64,000 nt of DNA from Actinomycetospora corticicola (GCF_013409505.1 NZ_JACCBN010000001.1:5518001-5582000); one strand, 5' to 3'. Shown: positions 7,906 through 16,895, numbered from the stretch's first letter. Notes: generated from the letters alone by a model not told the origin. Program-made: numbers and translations.

Positions 7906-8958
7906 GTGACCACCACCGCGATCCGGACACCCCCGGTCGGTCGCGGGCCCGCCCGCCGCCGACGGCGTGGACGTGGCGTGCTCGCGATCCTCCTGCTGCT
8001 CGTGGTCGTCGTCGTCCTCGGGGGTCTCGCCCTCACCGCCGACACCCCGTCCCGGCCGGACACCGCCACCGTGGCGCGGGGGAGCGTCGTCGCGCAGGTC
8101 CGGGCGGACGGGGCGGTGGCGAGCCGGCTCGCGACCGCCGCGTCGTTCCCGGTCGACGGGGTGGTCGCCGCGGTCGACGTGATCACCGGGGCCACCGTGC
8201 GCACCGGCGACGTACTGGCGACCCTCGACGACGGGGCCGTCCGCCCGCGCGTGGATGCCGCGCAGGCCGCGCTCGCCGCGGACGAGCAGGCCCGGACCGC
8301 CGCCGCACGCGTGCCGGTGCCCGACCCGGTCGCCCTCGCCCGGCTCGACGCCACGATCGCCGCCGACCGCGCCGTGCTCGCCGAGGCCCGACGGGTGCTC
8401 GACGGCGGGGAGCTGCGCGCCGCGCAGGACGGCACGGTGACCGCGGTCCGGGTGCGCGTCGGCGACCGCGTCACGGCGGACTCACCACCCGCCGTCGGGA
8501 TCGCGGACCTCACCGGCCTCGTGGTGCGCGTCGCGGTCGACCCGGCGCGGGTGGCGGACGTCGTCGTCGGACGCTCGGCGATCGTGACGGCGGGAGGTCC
8601 GGACGTGCGGGGTCAGGTCGCCGACGTCGCCCCCGTCCCGAGCGGGGACGGCCGGTACGCCGTGACGATCGACGCAGCCTTGCCCGACTCGGCGCGCATC
8701 GGGCTCCCGGCCCGGGCCGCCGTCGTGCTCGCCCGGCGCGACGGGGTCCTGGTGGTCCCTCCGGGCGCGCTGCGACCCGGACCCTCCCCGGGGACGGCGA
8801 CGGTGCAGGTGGTGCCGCCTCAGGGTCCGCCGACACCGTCCGTCCGCACCGTCGGCGTCGGGCTCGTCGGCGACGACGCGGTGGAGGTGACCGACGGGCT
8901 CGCGGTGGGCGACGAGGTGGTCGTCGACGGCGCCGGGCCGCCGGCGACGGACTCGTAG
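7906..8958 (+). CDS. HlyD/MacA-type membrane fusion (efflux adaptor) protein
   Basis: 350 residues. A basic N-terminus (RRRRRGRG) precedes one membrane segment near residues 25-43. The lipoyl-like half-motif GVVAAVDVITGATVRTGDVLATLDD lies at ~85-110, a short helical hairpin follows, and a second half-motif GTVTAVRVRVGDRVT precedes the beta-barrel and the C-terminal membrane-proximal domain. Such adaptors join inner-membrane pumps (ABC MacB type in actinobacteria) to export; no ATPase or permease is encoded next to it, so its partner is unknown. The 3' end overlaps the convergent lyase gene by 139 bp. Confidence 0.85.
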   Translation: MTTTAIRTPPVGRGPARRRRRGRGVLAILLLLVVVVVLGGLALTADTPSRPDTATVARGSVVAQVRADGAVASRLATAASFPVDGVVAAVDVITGATVRTGDVLATLDDGAVRPRVDAAQAALAADEQARTAAARVPVPDPVALARLDATIAADRAVLAEARRVLDGGELRAAQDGTVTAVRVRVGDRVTADSPPAVGIADLTGLVVRVAVDPARVADVVVGRSAIVTAGGPDVRGQVADVAPVPSGDGRYAVTIDAALPDSARIGLPARAAVVLARRDGVLVVPPGALRPGPSPGTATVQVVPPQGPPTPSVRTVGVGLVGDDAVEVTDGLAVGDEVVVDGAGPPATDS

Positions 8959-10205
8959 GTCTCGCCGAGCCGGGCGACGCCCAGGTCGGCGGTCGCGGTC
9001 CCCGCGTTGCCGGTGTCGCGGTAGAGCCCGACCTTCCAGTAGCTCTGCTTCCCCGGATAGAGCGTGCCGCCCGGGGGTCGGAAGCCGGCCAGCTTCTGCT
9101 GTTCGTCCACCCAGACGTCGACGCGGCCCTTGGCGGGGTCGGACGAGAACACGATCCCGACGACGAGGTCGACCGGGCGGCCGGTGATCGCCGGGGCGAT
9201 GTCGGTGGCGAACAGGCGCGACCCTCCGGGCCGGCCGAACCCGCCGCCGAGACGGAACGTCCCGTCCTCGATCCGCAGCTCGAGGGGAGGCGAGCCGGTG
9301 CCGTCGTTCTTCCACTGGGTCGCGAGCTGGAAGCCCGACGGGTTCAGGGGGAACGACGGCGGGAGGGTGTAGGTGAGCCGGAAGTACCGGGTCTCGCCCT
9401 CCCCGAACTCGTCGACGTCGGGCTCGATCTCGGCGCGCTGTGAGCCGCTGGGCACCGTGAAGCGGATCGCCTTCGGCGGCCCGTCGATCACCGTCACCGT
9501 CGAACTCCCGGTGATGTTGTACGGGGTGTCCTTGAACCCGCCGAGGCCCTTCGTGGCGATCGACCCGTCCCAGATCAACCCGGCCGTCGAGGACGGGGCA
9601 GAGATCGGCGACGTGGTGGTCGCCGGGCTGGTGGGCGAGGTCGTCGTCGCGGCCGCGACGCGCGGACGATCGGTGGCGATCGTCGGGGGCGTGGCCGTGG
9701 CCGTGTCCGGCGGGGCGGGTTCGGCGGTTTCGCTGGTCAGCCACACCTCGCGCGCGGCGGGGACGGCGGACCCGTCAGCGGCACCGCGCAGCCGGAGACG
9801 GACCTGCACCTCGGAGGTGGGGCCGGCGAACCGGGCGGGTGCCCGGTCGCGGACGGCGAGCCACGGACCCCACTGCCCGATCGCGTCGAGGCCGCGGGCC
9901 TGGAGGTCGACCGAGGTCCCGGGGGGCAGGTCGGCGGTGACGGTGCCGTCGAGCGCCGCGGCGGGTCGGAGCAGGCGTCGGGGCGCGACCGTCAGCACGC
10001 CCTCGGTCCGGGGCGTCGCGGGGCGTACCGCGCCGTCGGCGAGCACGACCCCCGTGTCGTCGCCGCCCTCGAGAGCGAGCTCGGCGGCCCAGGTCTCCCC
10101 ACCCGGCGTGACGATGCCCGGGCCGGCGGTGGCCGCAGTGGTCCCGGCCAGCAGCAGCGCCGCGACGACGGCGCCGGTGGCCGCCGCGCGCCGACGAGCG
10201 AGCAC
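8820..10205 (-). CDS. Secreted protein with polysaccharide-lyase (heparin-lyase-like) domain
   Basis: About 461 residues. GTG 10205 begins a signal peptide (VLARRRAAATGAVV through TAATAGPG). Residues ~35-180 form an N-terminal module shared with the product of the neighbouring 10273-11583 gene (TWAAELALEGGDD, WGPWLAVRDRAP, VQVRLRLRG). After a Thr/Ser/Pro linker comes a jelly-roll domain resembling the Polysaccharide_lyase family (PF14099): GLIWDGSIATKGLGGFKD, RAEIEPDVDEFGEGE, FQLATQWKNDG and VGLYRDTGN. The C-terminal ~40 residues are a Thr/Ser/Pro tail translated from the overlap with the convergent adaptor gene. Carbohydrate cleavage is inferred from fold only. The start codon lies inside a 60-bp repeat. 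Confidence 0.75.
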   Translation of the reverse strand: MLARRRAAATGAVVAALLLAGTTAATAGPGIVTPGGETWAAELALEGGDDTGVVLADGAVRPATPRTEGVLTVAPRRLLRPAAALDGTVTADLPPGTSVDLQARGLDAIGQWGPWLAVRDRAPARFAGPTSEVQVRLRLRGAADGSAVPAAREVWLTSETAEPAPPDTATATPPTIATDRPRVAAATTTSPTSPATTTSPISAPSSTAGLIWDGSIATKGLGGFKDTPYNITGSSTVTVIDGPPKAIRFTVPSGSQRAEIEPDVDEFGEGETRYFRLTYTLPPSFPLNPSGFQLATQWKNDGTGSPPLELRIEDGTFRLGGGFGRPGGSRLFATDIAPAITGRPVDLVVGIVFSSDPAKGRVDVWVDEQQKLAGFRPPGGTLYPGKQSYWKVGLYRDTGNAGTATADLGVARLGETYESVAGGPAPSTTTSSPTASPSVTSTASSPTSPTPTVRTDGVGGP

Positions 10206-10255
10206 CCTCGGTGGTCCGTCGGCCGCTCCGACCACCGCAGGTGCTCGATGATCAC
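10196..10255 (-). repeat. 60-bp palindromic repeat, copy 2 (family H)
   Basis: Reverse-strand copy of the element at 1091-1150, 51 of 60 positions identical, both 7-bp arm pairs preserved. It lies 18 bp after the stop codon at 10273 of the upstream secreted-protein gene, in the direction of transcription, and covers the GTG used as start of the lyase gene. Confidence 0.8.
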
Positions 10256-10272
10256 CGGTCGGGCGCCGCCGG

Positions 10273-11583
10273 TCAGCACGCGGGGACATCGGGGACCTCC
10301 AGGGCGGCGGCGGGGACGTACCGACCGGTGCCGAGCCGCAGCCAGCGGGACGCGACCGGGACGACGGAGGTGCTGGGCGGGGTCGAGGTGGTGGTCGGCG
10401 TCGTGGTGGTCGCCGGGCGCGCCGCGGCCTGTGTGGCGGGGGCTGATGGGGACGAGGTGGTGGTCGACGTCGTCGGAACCGCCCCCTGGGGCACCGCGCA
10501 CTCGACCGCGACCCGGGCGCGCGGCGCGACCGCCCCGACGTCGGGCGCATCGGGCGAGGGCGCGGAGCGCACGGTCACGGGGTCGCCGCCGGTCGCGGTC
10601 CCGGCCGGGCCGGAGCCGGTCCAGAGATAGGTGACGTCGACCGGGGAGTTGTCGGTCAGCCGCAGGTCGCGGCGGAAGGTCCCGTCGGCGAGGTCGATCC
10701 CGGCCGGGTTGGCCACCTTCCGGCCGAACCCGTCGCGGCCGTCGTTGTACCCGTCGTCGCGGGCGGCCTGGGCCTGCGGGACGCCGCGGGGAAGGTCGGT
10801 GAAGGACTCGCGGTCGGTGCTCCAGTAGTCGTCCCGGACGTTCCAGGGGCCGACGTCCCACACCGGGGCCCAGGCACATCGACCGTTCCCCGCACAGACG
10901 CGGACCGTGTAGTCGCCGGTGCCGTCGGGGGCGAGCCCGCGGCGGGAGGGGAGGGCGACGAACCGGTCGTCGTCGGTGATGCGGTGCCCGTTGGCGGTCG
11001 TGTTGCCGACGAGCCCGATGCGCGTGGCGAACACGCGGGCGCTGAAGGGGCTCCCCGTGTCGGCCGACAGCCGGCGGGGCGCGGGGGTGGCGTCGGCGGT
11101 CAGCCAGAGGCGACGCAGGGCGGGGGAGGTGCCGGCGGAACCGGCCACGAGCGTGACCCGGACCTGCACCTGCAGCGTCGCGGCGGGCAGCTGTGCCGGT
11201 CCCTGCGCTCCCGTCGGGACCCACTCCGACCAGGACCCGTCGTCCCGGAGTCCGCGCACGGCGACGAGGACCTGGGCGCCGGCCGGGGTGTCGGCCGTGG
11301 CGCTCGCGGACACGCGGTCCGCCACCCCGCCGAGCCGTCGCGGGGCCAGCAGCAGCGTGCCCTCGGCCGGGGCGGGTCCGGAGGTCGTCGTCCGGGGCGC
11401 GGCGTCCCGGAGGCGCACCGCGCCGTCCGCGGCGACCACGTCGACGTCGTCGCCGCCGTCGACGGCCAGCTCCGCGCCCCAGGTCTCGCCGGAGGGCACC
11501 GCGAGGGCTGCCGGCGCGGCCGGCGCGGCGACGAGCACCCCCGCCGTCACCAGGACCACCGCGAACCGCCTCGCACGCTGCAC
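10273..11583 (-). CDS. Secreted protein, paralogue of the lyase N-terminus, with SH3-like C-terminus
   Basis: About 436 residues from GTG 11583. Signal peptide: RARRFAVVLVTAGVLVAAP. Residues ~30-190 repeat the N-terminal module of the lyase-domain protein (PSGETWGAELAVDGGDD, WSEWVPTGAQGP, VQVRVTLVAG). A middle domain follows with FSARVFATRIGLVGNT, CAGNGRCAWAPVWDVGPWN, FTDLPRGVPQAQAARDDGYN and NPAGIDLADGTF, a pattern I associate with secreted actinobacterial proteins of unknown function. The C-terminus looks like a bacterial SH3 domain (VTVRSAPSPDAPDVGAV ... RWLRLGTGRYVPAAAL) interrupted by a Pro/Thr/Ala-rich linker. It precedes the lyase-domain gene on the same strand. Enzymatic activity is not evident. 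Confidence 0.75.
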   Translation of the reverse strand: MQRARRFAVVLVTAGVLVAAPAAPAALAVPSGETWGAELAVDGGDDVDVVAADGAVRLRDAAPRTTTSGPAPAEGTLLLAPRRLGGVADRVSASATADTPAGAQVLVAVRGLRDDGSWSEWVPTGAQGPAQLPAATLQVQVRVTLVAGSAGTSPALRRLWLTADATPAPRRLSADTGSPFSARVFATRIGLVGNTTANGHRITDDDRFVALPSRRGLAPDGTGDYTVRVCAGNGRCAWAPVWDVGPWNVRDDYWSTDRESFTDLPRGVPQAQAARDDGYNDGRDGFGRKVANPAGIDLADGTFRRDLRLTDNSPVDVTYLWTGSGPAGTATGGDPVTVRSAPSPDAPDVGAVAPRARVAVECAVPQGAVPTTSTTTSSPSAPATQAAARPATTTTPTTTSTPPSTSVVPVASRWLRLGTGRYVPAAALEVPDVPAC

Positions 11584-11762
11584 GGTGATGATCAGAACGA
11601 GGTCCGACGTCCGCCGCAATCCGTCACGGCGCGACGCATGTGAGTGATGGCCGACCGGGTGAATTACACCGATGTCATGATGGTCGTCGAGACGCTCGCC
11701 CCGACCTCGGGTCACCCGGTAGAGGTGTGCGGTCCACGATCGTGTGAAGGAGTCGCACGCCG

Positions 11763-12386
11763 ATGCGCACCTGCGTGGTGCACGACGAACGGGAGCAGAC
11801 CCGTCGACGGCTGGAGCTGCTGCTGGCCGGGTCGGGCGAGGGCGACGAGGTGGTGGTCGCCGACGACCTCGAGGCCCTCGTGGCGCGCGTGACGGCGGGG
11901 CCGGCGGACGTCGTCGTCCTCGGGCTCGCGCGCTCCGCGCAGGTGGTGGCCGCCGTCCGCGCGGCCGCGCCGGCGGTCCCGGTGCTGGTGGCGGGCCCGT
12001 CGGACGATCCCGCCGTCGTCGCCGAGGCCCTCGCCGCCGGGGCGGCGGGCTACCTGCGGTGGGACGCGCCGCGCGCGATGACGCGCACGCTCGCCGCCGT
12101 GGCCGTGGGCTCCGCCGCCGCCGGCGACCTGCTCGGTCCGTCCGAGGAGGGCGTGCACGTGGACCTCGCGGTCCAGCGCGGCCTCGACCTCTCGGTGCGG
12201 GAGGTGCAGGTGCTCGTCGGCGTCAGCCGAGGGATGACCAACGCCGACATCGGCCGCCGGCTCTACCTGTCCGCGGCCACGGTGAAGTCGCACGCGGCAC
12301 GGCTGTTCCGCAAGCTCGGCGCGACCGACCGCGCGGAGGCGGTCGGTCGCGCCTGGGCGCTCGGGGTGTTCAGGCTCGGGCCTTGA
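11763..12386 (+). CDS. LuxR-family orphan regulator with degenerate receiver domain
   Basis: 207 residues with a GAAGGAG ribosome site upstream. The N-terminal ~120 residues follow the receiver fold, but the phosphoacceptor Asp is absent ([10 protein letters not shown] where VVLxD is expected) and the conserved Lys near GYLRWDAP is Trp/Arg. The C-terminal domain is a complete Lux[26 protein letters not shown] and [17 protein letters not shown]. It should bind DNA independently of phosphorylation, like the atypical actinobacterial regulators. No histidine kinase is adjacent. It diverges from the two secreted-protein genes and is a candidate regulator of them. Its 3' end overlaps the acyl-CoA dehydrogenase gene by 17 bp. 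Confidence 0.85.
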   Translation: MRTCVVHDEREQTRRRLELLLAGSGEGDEVVVADDLEALVARVTAGPADVVVLGLARSAQVVAAVRAAAPAVPVLVAGPSDDPAVVAEALAAGAAGYLRWDAPRAMTRTLAAVAVGSAAAGDLLGPSEEGVHVDLAVQRGLDLSVREVQVLVGVSRGMTNADIGRRLYLSAATVKSHAARLFRKLGATDRAEAVGRAWALGVFRLGP

Positions 12387-13575
12387 TCTCCACGCGCGCG
12401 ACGGAGCGCAGGTGCACCTCGTCCGGCCCGTCGGCGAGGCGCAGCGCGCGGGCCCAGGCGTAGGCCGACGCGAGCGGGAAGTCGTCGGACACCCCGCCGC
12501 CGCCGTGCACCTGGATCGCGCGGTCGATCACGCCGCACGCCATGCGCGGGCAGACGACCTTGATCGCCGCGATCTCGCTCGCCGCGCCGCGGGAGCCCAC
12601 CTTGTCGATGAGGTCCGCGGCCTTCTGCACGTAGAGGCGGGCCTGGTCGATCTCGATGCGGCTCTCGGCGATCTGCTGCTGGACCACGCCCTGGCCGGCC
12701 AGTGGGCCACCGAAGGCGATGCGCTCGTTCGCGCGCCGGACCATCGCGTCGAGCGCGCGCTCGGCCATGCCGATCAGGCGCATGCAGTGGTGGATGCGGC
12801 CGGGACCGAGGCGGGCCTGGGAGATGGCGAAGCCACCGCCCTCCTCACCGAGCAGGTTCGACACCGGCACCCGGACGTCGTGGAACTCGATCTCGCAGTG
12901 CCCGTGCTGGTCCTGGTAACCGAACACCGGCAGCGCCCGGACGATGTTCACGCCCGGGGTGTCGCGCGGGACGAGGACCATCGACTGCTGGCGGTGCTTC
13001 GAGGCCTCGGGGTCGGTCTTGCCCATGACGATGAAGATCGCGCAGCGCGAGTCGGCGGCGCCCGAGCACCACCACTTCTTGCCGTTGATGACGTACTCGT
13101 CGCCCTCGCGGCGGATCTCGGTGGTGATGTTCGTGGCGTCGGAGGACGCGACGTCCGGCTCGGTCATCGCGAACGCCGAGCGGATCTCGCCGGAGAGCAG
13201 CGGCGCCAGCCAGTCCTGCTTCTGCTCGGCGGTGCCGAACAGATGCAGCGTCTCCATGTTGCCGGTGTCCGGCGCCTGGCAGTTGATCGCCTCCGGGGCG
13301 ATCACCGGCGACCACCCGGTCACCTCGGCGACCGAGGCGTACTCGAGATTGGTCAGGCCCGACTCGGACGGCAGGAACAGGTTCCACAGGCCGCGGTCGC
13401 GGGCCTCGGCCTTGAGGGTCTCGACGACGGGCGGGAGCTCGTGCTCCGCGGGGGTACCACGGCGCGCCTCGCGGAAGGCGTCGTACTCCGCCTCCGCGGG
13501 GAGGATCGACTCCTCCAGGAAAGCGCGCATCCGCTTCGTGTAGTCGTCCGCTACGGCACTGGGGGCGAAGTCCAC
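12370..13575 (-). CDS. Acyl-CoA dehydrogenase family protein (ACAD10/11-like)
   Basis: 401 residues, typical length. The FAD/substrate motifs are [35 protein letters not shown] and [16 protein letters not shown]. The C-terminal [23 protein letters not shown] is the usual C-terminal signature region. The stretch [34 protein letters not shown] is split over the N-terminal helical domain and is characteristic of the ACAD10/11-like branch rather than short-chain enzymes. It oxidises an acyl-CoA at alpha-beta, with ETF as electron acceptor. No other beta-oxidation gene is adjacent; the ligase and thiolase of this window are several kilobases away. Confidence 0.9.
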   Translation of the reverse strand: MDFAPSAVADDYTKRMRAFLEESILPAEAEYDAFREARRGTPAEHELPPVVETLKAEARDRGLWNLFLPSESGLTNLEYASVAEVTGWSPVIAPEAINCQAPDTGNMETLHLFGTAEQKQDWLAPLLSGEIRSAFAMTEPDVASSDATNITTEIRREGDEYVINGKKWWCSGAADSRCAIFIVMGKTDPEASKHRQQSMVLVPRDTPGVNIVRALPVFGYQDQHGHCEIEFHDVRVPVSNLLGEEGGGFAISQARLGPGRIHHCMRLIGMAERALDAMVRRANERIAFGGPLAGQGVVQQQIAESRIEIDQARLYVQKAADLIDKVGSRGAASEIAAIKVVCPRMACGVIDRAIQVHGGGGVSDDFPLASAYAWARALRLADGPDEVHLRSVARVEIKARA

Positions 13576-13699
13576 ACCCGCGACTCTCCCACCGCCGGGG
13601 GCGGTGCGCGAGGGAGGTCGGCCACCCCGACGGCGGGTGGTGACGGTGGATCACCGGAAATGCCCGCCGATCGGGTGGGCGGCGCCGTAGGTACGGCTC

Positions 13700-13705
13700 T
13701 ACACT
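13700..13705 (+). promoter_or_regulatory. -10 box TACACT of the TOBE-modABC operon
   Basis: TACACT ends 8 nt before the GTG at 13714, indicating a leaderless transcript for the operon. No molybdate riboswitch fits in this space. Confidence 0.55.
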
Positions 13706-13713
13706 CCGGCTCC

Positions 13714-14118
13714 GTGACGCACTTCCGGATCGCCGAGGCGGCGCGGCTGCTCGGGGTCAGCGACGACACCGTGCGGCGCTGGACCGACGGCGGCGCCCTG
13801 CCCGTCGAGGCCGACACCAGTGGCCGCAAGGTCATCGCGGGGGCCGACCTGGCCGCCTTCGCGCGCGCCCAGGCCCACGCCACCCCCGACCCGTCGGGCG
13901 TCGGGCGGTCGGCCCGCAACCGCTTCGTCGGGCTGGTGACCGACATCCAGAGCGACAAGGTCATGTCGCAGGTCGAGATCCAGTGCGGCCCGCACCGGGT
14001 CGTGTCGCTCATGAGCACCGAGGCCGTGCACGAGCTGTCCCTCGAGGTCGGCTCGCTCGCGGTCGCCGTCGTCAAGGCCACCCACATCATCGTCGAGACC
14101 CCTGGAGGGACCGCGTGA
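13714..14118 (+). CDS. HTH-TOBE molybdate-responsive protein (ModE-like)
   Basis: 134 residues from GTG 13714. The N-terminus is a MerR/excisionase-like HTH (IAEAARLLGVSDDTVRRWTDGG), ending in AGADLAAFARAQ. The C-terminal ~65 residues are a TOBE/Mop domain (RNRFVGLVTDIQSDKVMSQVEI through SLAVAVVKATHIIVE), which binds molybdate or tungstate as an oligomer. The domain pair suggests a small regulator that senses molybdate. The stop overlaps the modA GTG by three bases in a GTGA junction, so it leads the molybdate-uptake operon. It lacks the long ModE N-terminal domain. Confidence 0.88.
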   Translation: MTHFRIAEAARLLGVSDDTVRRWTDGGALPVEADTSGRKVIAGADLAAFARAQAHATPDPSGVGRSARNRFVGLVTDIQSDKVMSQVEIQCGPHRVVSLMSTEAVHELSLEVGSLAVAVVKATHIIVETPGGTA

Positions 14119-14915
14119 GGACCCGATTCCGTACCGCACTCATGGCCGGCGCCGCTGCCGTGCTGGGGCTGGCCCTCACCGCGTGCGGCGGATCCGACTC
14201 CGGGTCGGGCCAGCAGGCCGGTCAGCAGGCCCCGGCGCGAACCCTCACCGTGTCGGCGGCCGCCTCGCTGACCAGCGTCTACCAGCAGCTCGGCACGGAG
14301 TTCCAGAACGCGAACCCCGGCACCACCGTGAAGTTCAACTTCGGCGGCTCGGACTCGCTGGCCCAGCAGGTCGTGCAGGGCGCCCCGGCCGACGTCCTCG
14401 CGACGGCGAGCTCGAAGACGATGAACACCGCCGTGCAGGCCGGCAAGATCCAGGGCGAGCCGGTCATCTACGCGACCAACTCGCTGCAGATCGCGGTCGC
14501 CCCGAACAACCCGAAGGGCATCACCGACCTCGCGTCGCTCAACCGGCCCGGGATCGTCTCCGTCGTGTGCGCCCCCGCGGTGCCGTGCGGCGCGGCGGCC
14601 GAGGCCGCCGAGAAGGCCGCGGGCGTGACGCTCACCCCGGCCAGCGAGGAGCAGGACGTCAAGGGCGTGCTCAACCGCGTGCAGACCGGCAACGCCGACG
14701 CTGGCCTCGTCTACGTCACCGACGTGAAGTCGACGAACGGCAAGGTGCAGGGCGTGAGCTTCCCGCAGGCGAGCGCGCAGGGCGCGGTGCAGTCGTACCC
14801 GATCGGCGTGGTCACCGGCTCGCAGAACGCCGACCTCGCGCAGAGCTGGATCAGCTTCGTCCGGGGCGAGCAGGGCACCGCGGCGCTGCAGCAGGCGGGC
14901 TTCGTCACCAAGTGA
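14115..14915 (+). CDS. modA: Molybdate ABC transporter substrate-binding lipoprotein ModA
   Basis: 266 residues. GTG 14115 follows a GGAGGGA site. The signal peptide ends in [10 protein letters not shown], a lipobox with Cys lipidation. The solute-binding type-II fold shows [17 protein letters not shown] at the start of the mature part, [25 protein letters not shown], and [14 protein letters not shown], matching ModA family motifs for oxyanion binding. It captures molybdate or tungstate outside the membrane and hands it to ModB. It is second in the TOBE-modABC operon and is followed by modB after 10 bp. Confidence 0.95.
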   Translation: MRTRFRTALMAGAAAVLGLALTACGGSDSGSGQQAGQQAPARTLTVSAAASLTSVYQQLGTEFQNANPGTTVKFNFGGSDSLAQQVVQGAPADVLATASSKTMNTAVQAGKIQGEPVIYATNSLQIAVAPNNPKGITDLASLNRPGIVSVVCAPAVPCGAAAEAAEKAAGVTLTPASEEQDVKGVLNRVQTGNADAGLVYVTDVKSTNGKVQGVSFPQASAQGAVQSYPIGVVTGSQNADLAQSWISFVRGEQGTAALQQAGFVTK

Positions 14916-14925
14916 CGCACTCCGC

Positions 14926-15702
14926 GTGAGGACCACGATCCCGCGGGTCCTCTGGGTACCGGCGGCGCTCGCGTGGCTCCTGGTGGCGATCCCCGTGGCG
15001 GGGCTCGTCGTCCGGGTGGACTGGCCGAACTTCCTCGGCCTCGTCACCACGCCGTCGGCGCTCGCGGCCCTGCGCCTCTCCCTGGAGACCGGGCTCGCGA
15101 CGATGGTCCTGTGCCTGCTCCTCGGCGGGCCGCTCGCCGTGGTCCTCGCGCGGTCGTCCCTGCCCGGGCTCGCGTTCATCCGGTCGGTGGTGCTGCTGCC
15201 GCTGGTGCTGCCACCCGTCGTCGGGGGCCTGACCCTGCTGTTCCTGTTCGGGCGGACCGGCCCGGTCGGCAGCTTCCTCGGCCGCGAGTTCGGCATCACC
15301 ATCCCCTTCTCGACGACGGCCGTGGTCCTGGCCCAGACCTTCGTCGCGATGCCGTTCCTCGTCGTGTCGCTCGAGGGGGCGCTGCGGACGGCGGGGGAGC
15401 GGTACGAGGCGGTCGCCGCGACGCTCGGGGCCTCCCCGACGACGACGTTGTGGCGGGTCACCGTCCCCGTCGTGCTGCCCGGCCTGATGTCGGGCAGCGT
15501 GCTCGCGTTCGCCCGCGCCCTCGGCGAGTTCGGCGCGACGATCACGTTCGCGGGGTCCCTGGAGGGCACCACCCGCACGCTGCCGCTGTTCATCTACCTG
15601 GAGTCCGAGAGCGACCTCGACGGCGCCGTCGCGATGTCGCTCGTGCTCGTCGTCGTGGCGATCGCGGTCATCGTGATCAGCCGGACGCGGGACCTGCGGT
15701 GA
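14926..15702 (+). CDS. modB: Molybdate ABC transporter permease ModB
   Basis: 258 residues, GTG start. Five to six membrane segments are visible from [17 protein letters not shown] onward. The cytoplasmic coupling (EAA) loop reads [21 protein letters not shown], typical for ModB/CysTW permeases. [22 protein letters not shown] is a family signature in the last third. It forms the channel that ModC drives. The stop overlaps the modC GTG by three bases. Confidence 0.95.
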   Translation: MRTTIPRVLWVPAALAWLLVAIPVAGLVVRVDWPNFLGLVTTPSALAALRLSLETGLATMVLCLLLGGPLAVVLARSSLPGLAFIRSVVLLPLVLPPVVGGLTLLFLFGRTGPVGSFLGREFGITIPFSTTAVVLAQTFVAMPFLVVSLEGALRTAGERYEAVAATLGASPTTTLWRVTVPVVLPGLMSGSVLAFARALGEFGATITFAGSLEGTTRTLPLFIYLESESDLDGAVAMSLVLVVVAIAVIVISRTRDLR

Positions 15703-16775
15703 GCCGGCTCGAGGTCGGGGTCGCGGTGACCCGCGGGTCGTTCGCGCTGGACGTGTCGCTGACCGTCGGCTCCGGCGAGGTCGTGGCCGTGCTCGGCTCC
15801 AACGGCGCGGGCAAGTCGACGTTCCTCGGCGCGCTCGCCGGGCTGTACCGGCCGGACCGGGGGTCGATCGTCCTCGACGGCCGGGTGCTCGACGACGTGC
15901 CCGTCCACAGGCGCCGGGTCGGGCTGCTCAGCCAGTCCGCGCTGCTCTTCCCCCACCTCACCGCCCGCGACAACGTCGCCTTCGGACCGAGGTCCACCGG
16001 TTCCGGACGACGGGCCGCGCGGGAGACCGCCGACCGCTGGCTCGCCGAGGTGGACGCGACAGCGCTGGCCGACCGGCGCCCGTCGGAGCTCTCCGGCGGC
16101 CAGGCCCAGCGCATCGCGATCGCGCGCGCCCTCGCGTGCGAACCCGAACTGCTGCTGCTCGACGAGCCCTTCGCCGCGCTCGACGTCGACGTCACCCCCG
16201 CCATCCGCTCCCTGCTGCGCCGCGTGGTGCGGGCCGCCGGGGTGACCACCCTGATGGTCACCCACGACGTCCTCGACGCCGTCGTCCTCGCCGACCGGCT
16301 CGTGGTGCTCGACGCCGGCCGGGTCGTCGAGTCCGGGCCCACCGCCGACGTCCTGCGCCGGCCGCGCTCCGCGTTCGCGGCCCGCATCGCCGGGCTCGAC
16401 CTCGTGCCCGGCCGCTCCTGCCCCGAGGGCCTGCGCACCGCCGAGGGCACGGTGATCGGCGGCGTGCACCCGGAGCCGGTCGCCGACGGGGAGTCCGCCG
16501 TCGCCCTGTTCTCCCCGACCTCGGTGGCCGTCTACCGGGAGCCGTCCAAGGGCTCGCCGCGCACGATGGTGCCGGTCCGGCTGGCGGCGATGGAGCCCCA
16601 CGGCGAGCTGGTGCGGCTCCGCGCCGGTGTTCCCGACGGCGGGCCGGGCTGGGTCGACGGCCTCGCCGCCGACGTCACGCCGGCCGCCGTCGCCGACCTG
16701 GGCGCCGACCCGGGCGACGAGCTGTGGTTCTCGGTGAAGGCCGCCGAGGTGGAGGTCTACCCGGCCGGCCGGTGA
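15699..16775 (+). CDS. modC: Molybdate ABC transporter ATP-binding protein ModC
   Basis: 358 residues. Walker A GSNGAGKS at 33-40, the Q-loop near LLSQSALLF, the signature LSGGQAQR, Walker [13 protein letters not shown] and the switch His in VTHD are intact. After residue ~220 the linker leads to a C-terminal TOBE domain ([19 protein letters not shown] through VKAAEVEVY), which in ModC proteins binds molybdate and gives feedback inhibition. It completes the operon; convergent amn follows after a short hairpin. Confidence 0.95.
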   Translation: MSRLEVGVAVTRGSFALDVSLTVGSGEVVAVLGSNGAGKSTFLGALAGLYRPDRGSIVLDGRVLDDVPVHRRRVGLLSQSALLFPHLTARDNVAFGPRSTGSGRRAARETADRWLAEVDATALADRRPSELSGGQAQRIAIARALACEPELLLLDEPFAALDVDVTPAIRSLLRRVVRAAGVTTLMVTHDVLDAVVLADRLVVLDAGRVVESGPTADVLRRPRSAFAARIAGLDLVPGRSCPEGLRTAEGTVIGGVHPEPVADGESAVALFSPTSVAVYREPSKGSPRTMVPVRLAAMEPHGELVRLRAGVPDGGPGWVDGLAADVTPAAVADLGADPGDELWFSVKAAEVEVYPAGR

Positions 16776-16822
16776 GGGTGCACCCGACCCGCACGGACGG
16801 CACTCTCGCAGCTTCTGTGTGC

Positions 16823-16843
16823 GCGAACGTGCCGCTCGTTCGC
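16823..16843. terminator. Hairpin between convergent modC and amn
   Basis: GCGAACG and CGTTCGC pair perfectly over 7 bp around a 7-nt loop. It lies midway between the two convergent stop codons and may serve both. Confidence 0.5.
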
Positions 16844-16895
16844 AGCGAGGGCGCGGCCGACCGGACCAGCCGCCGCACCCGTCGTCGGGAAGGGC

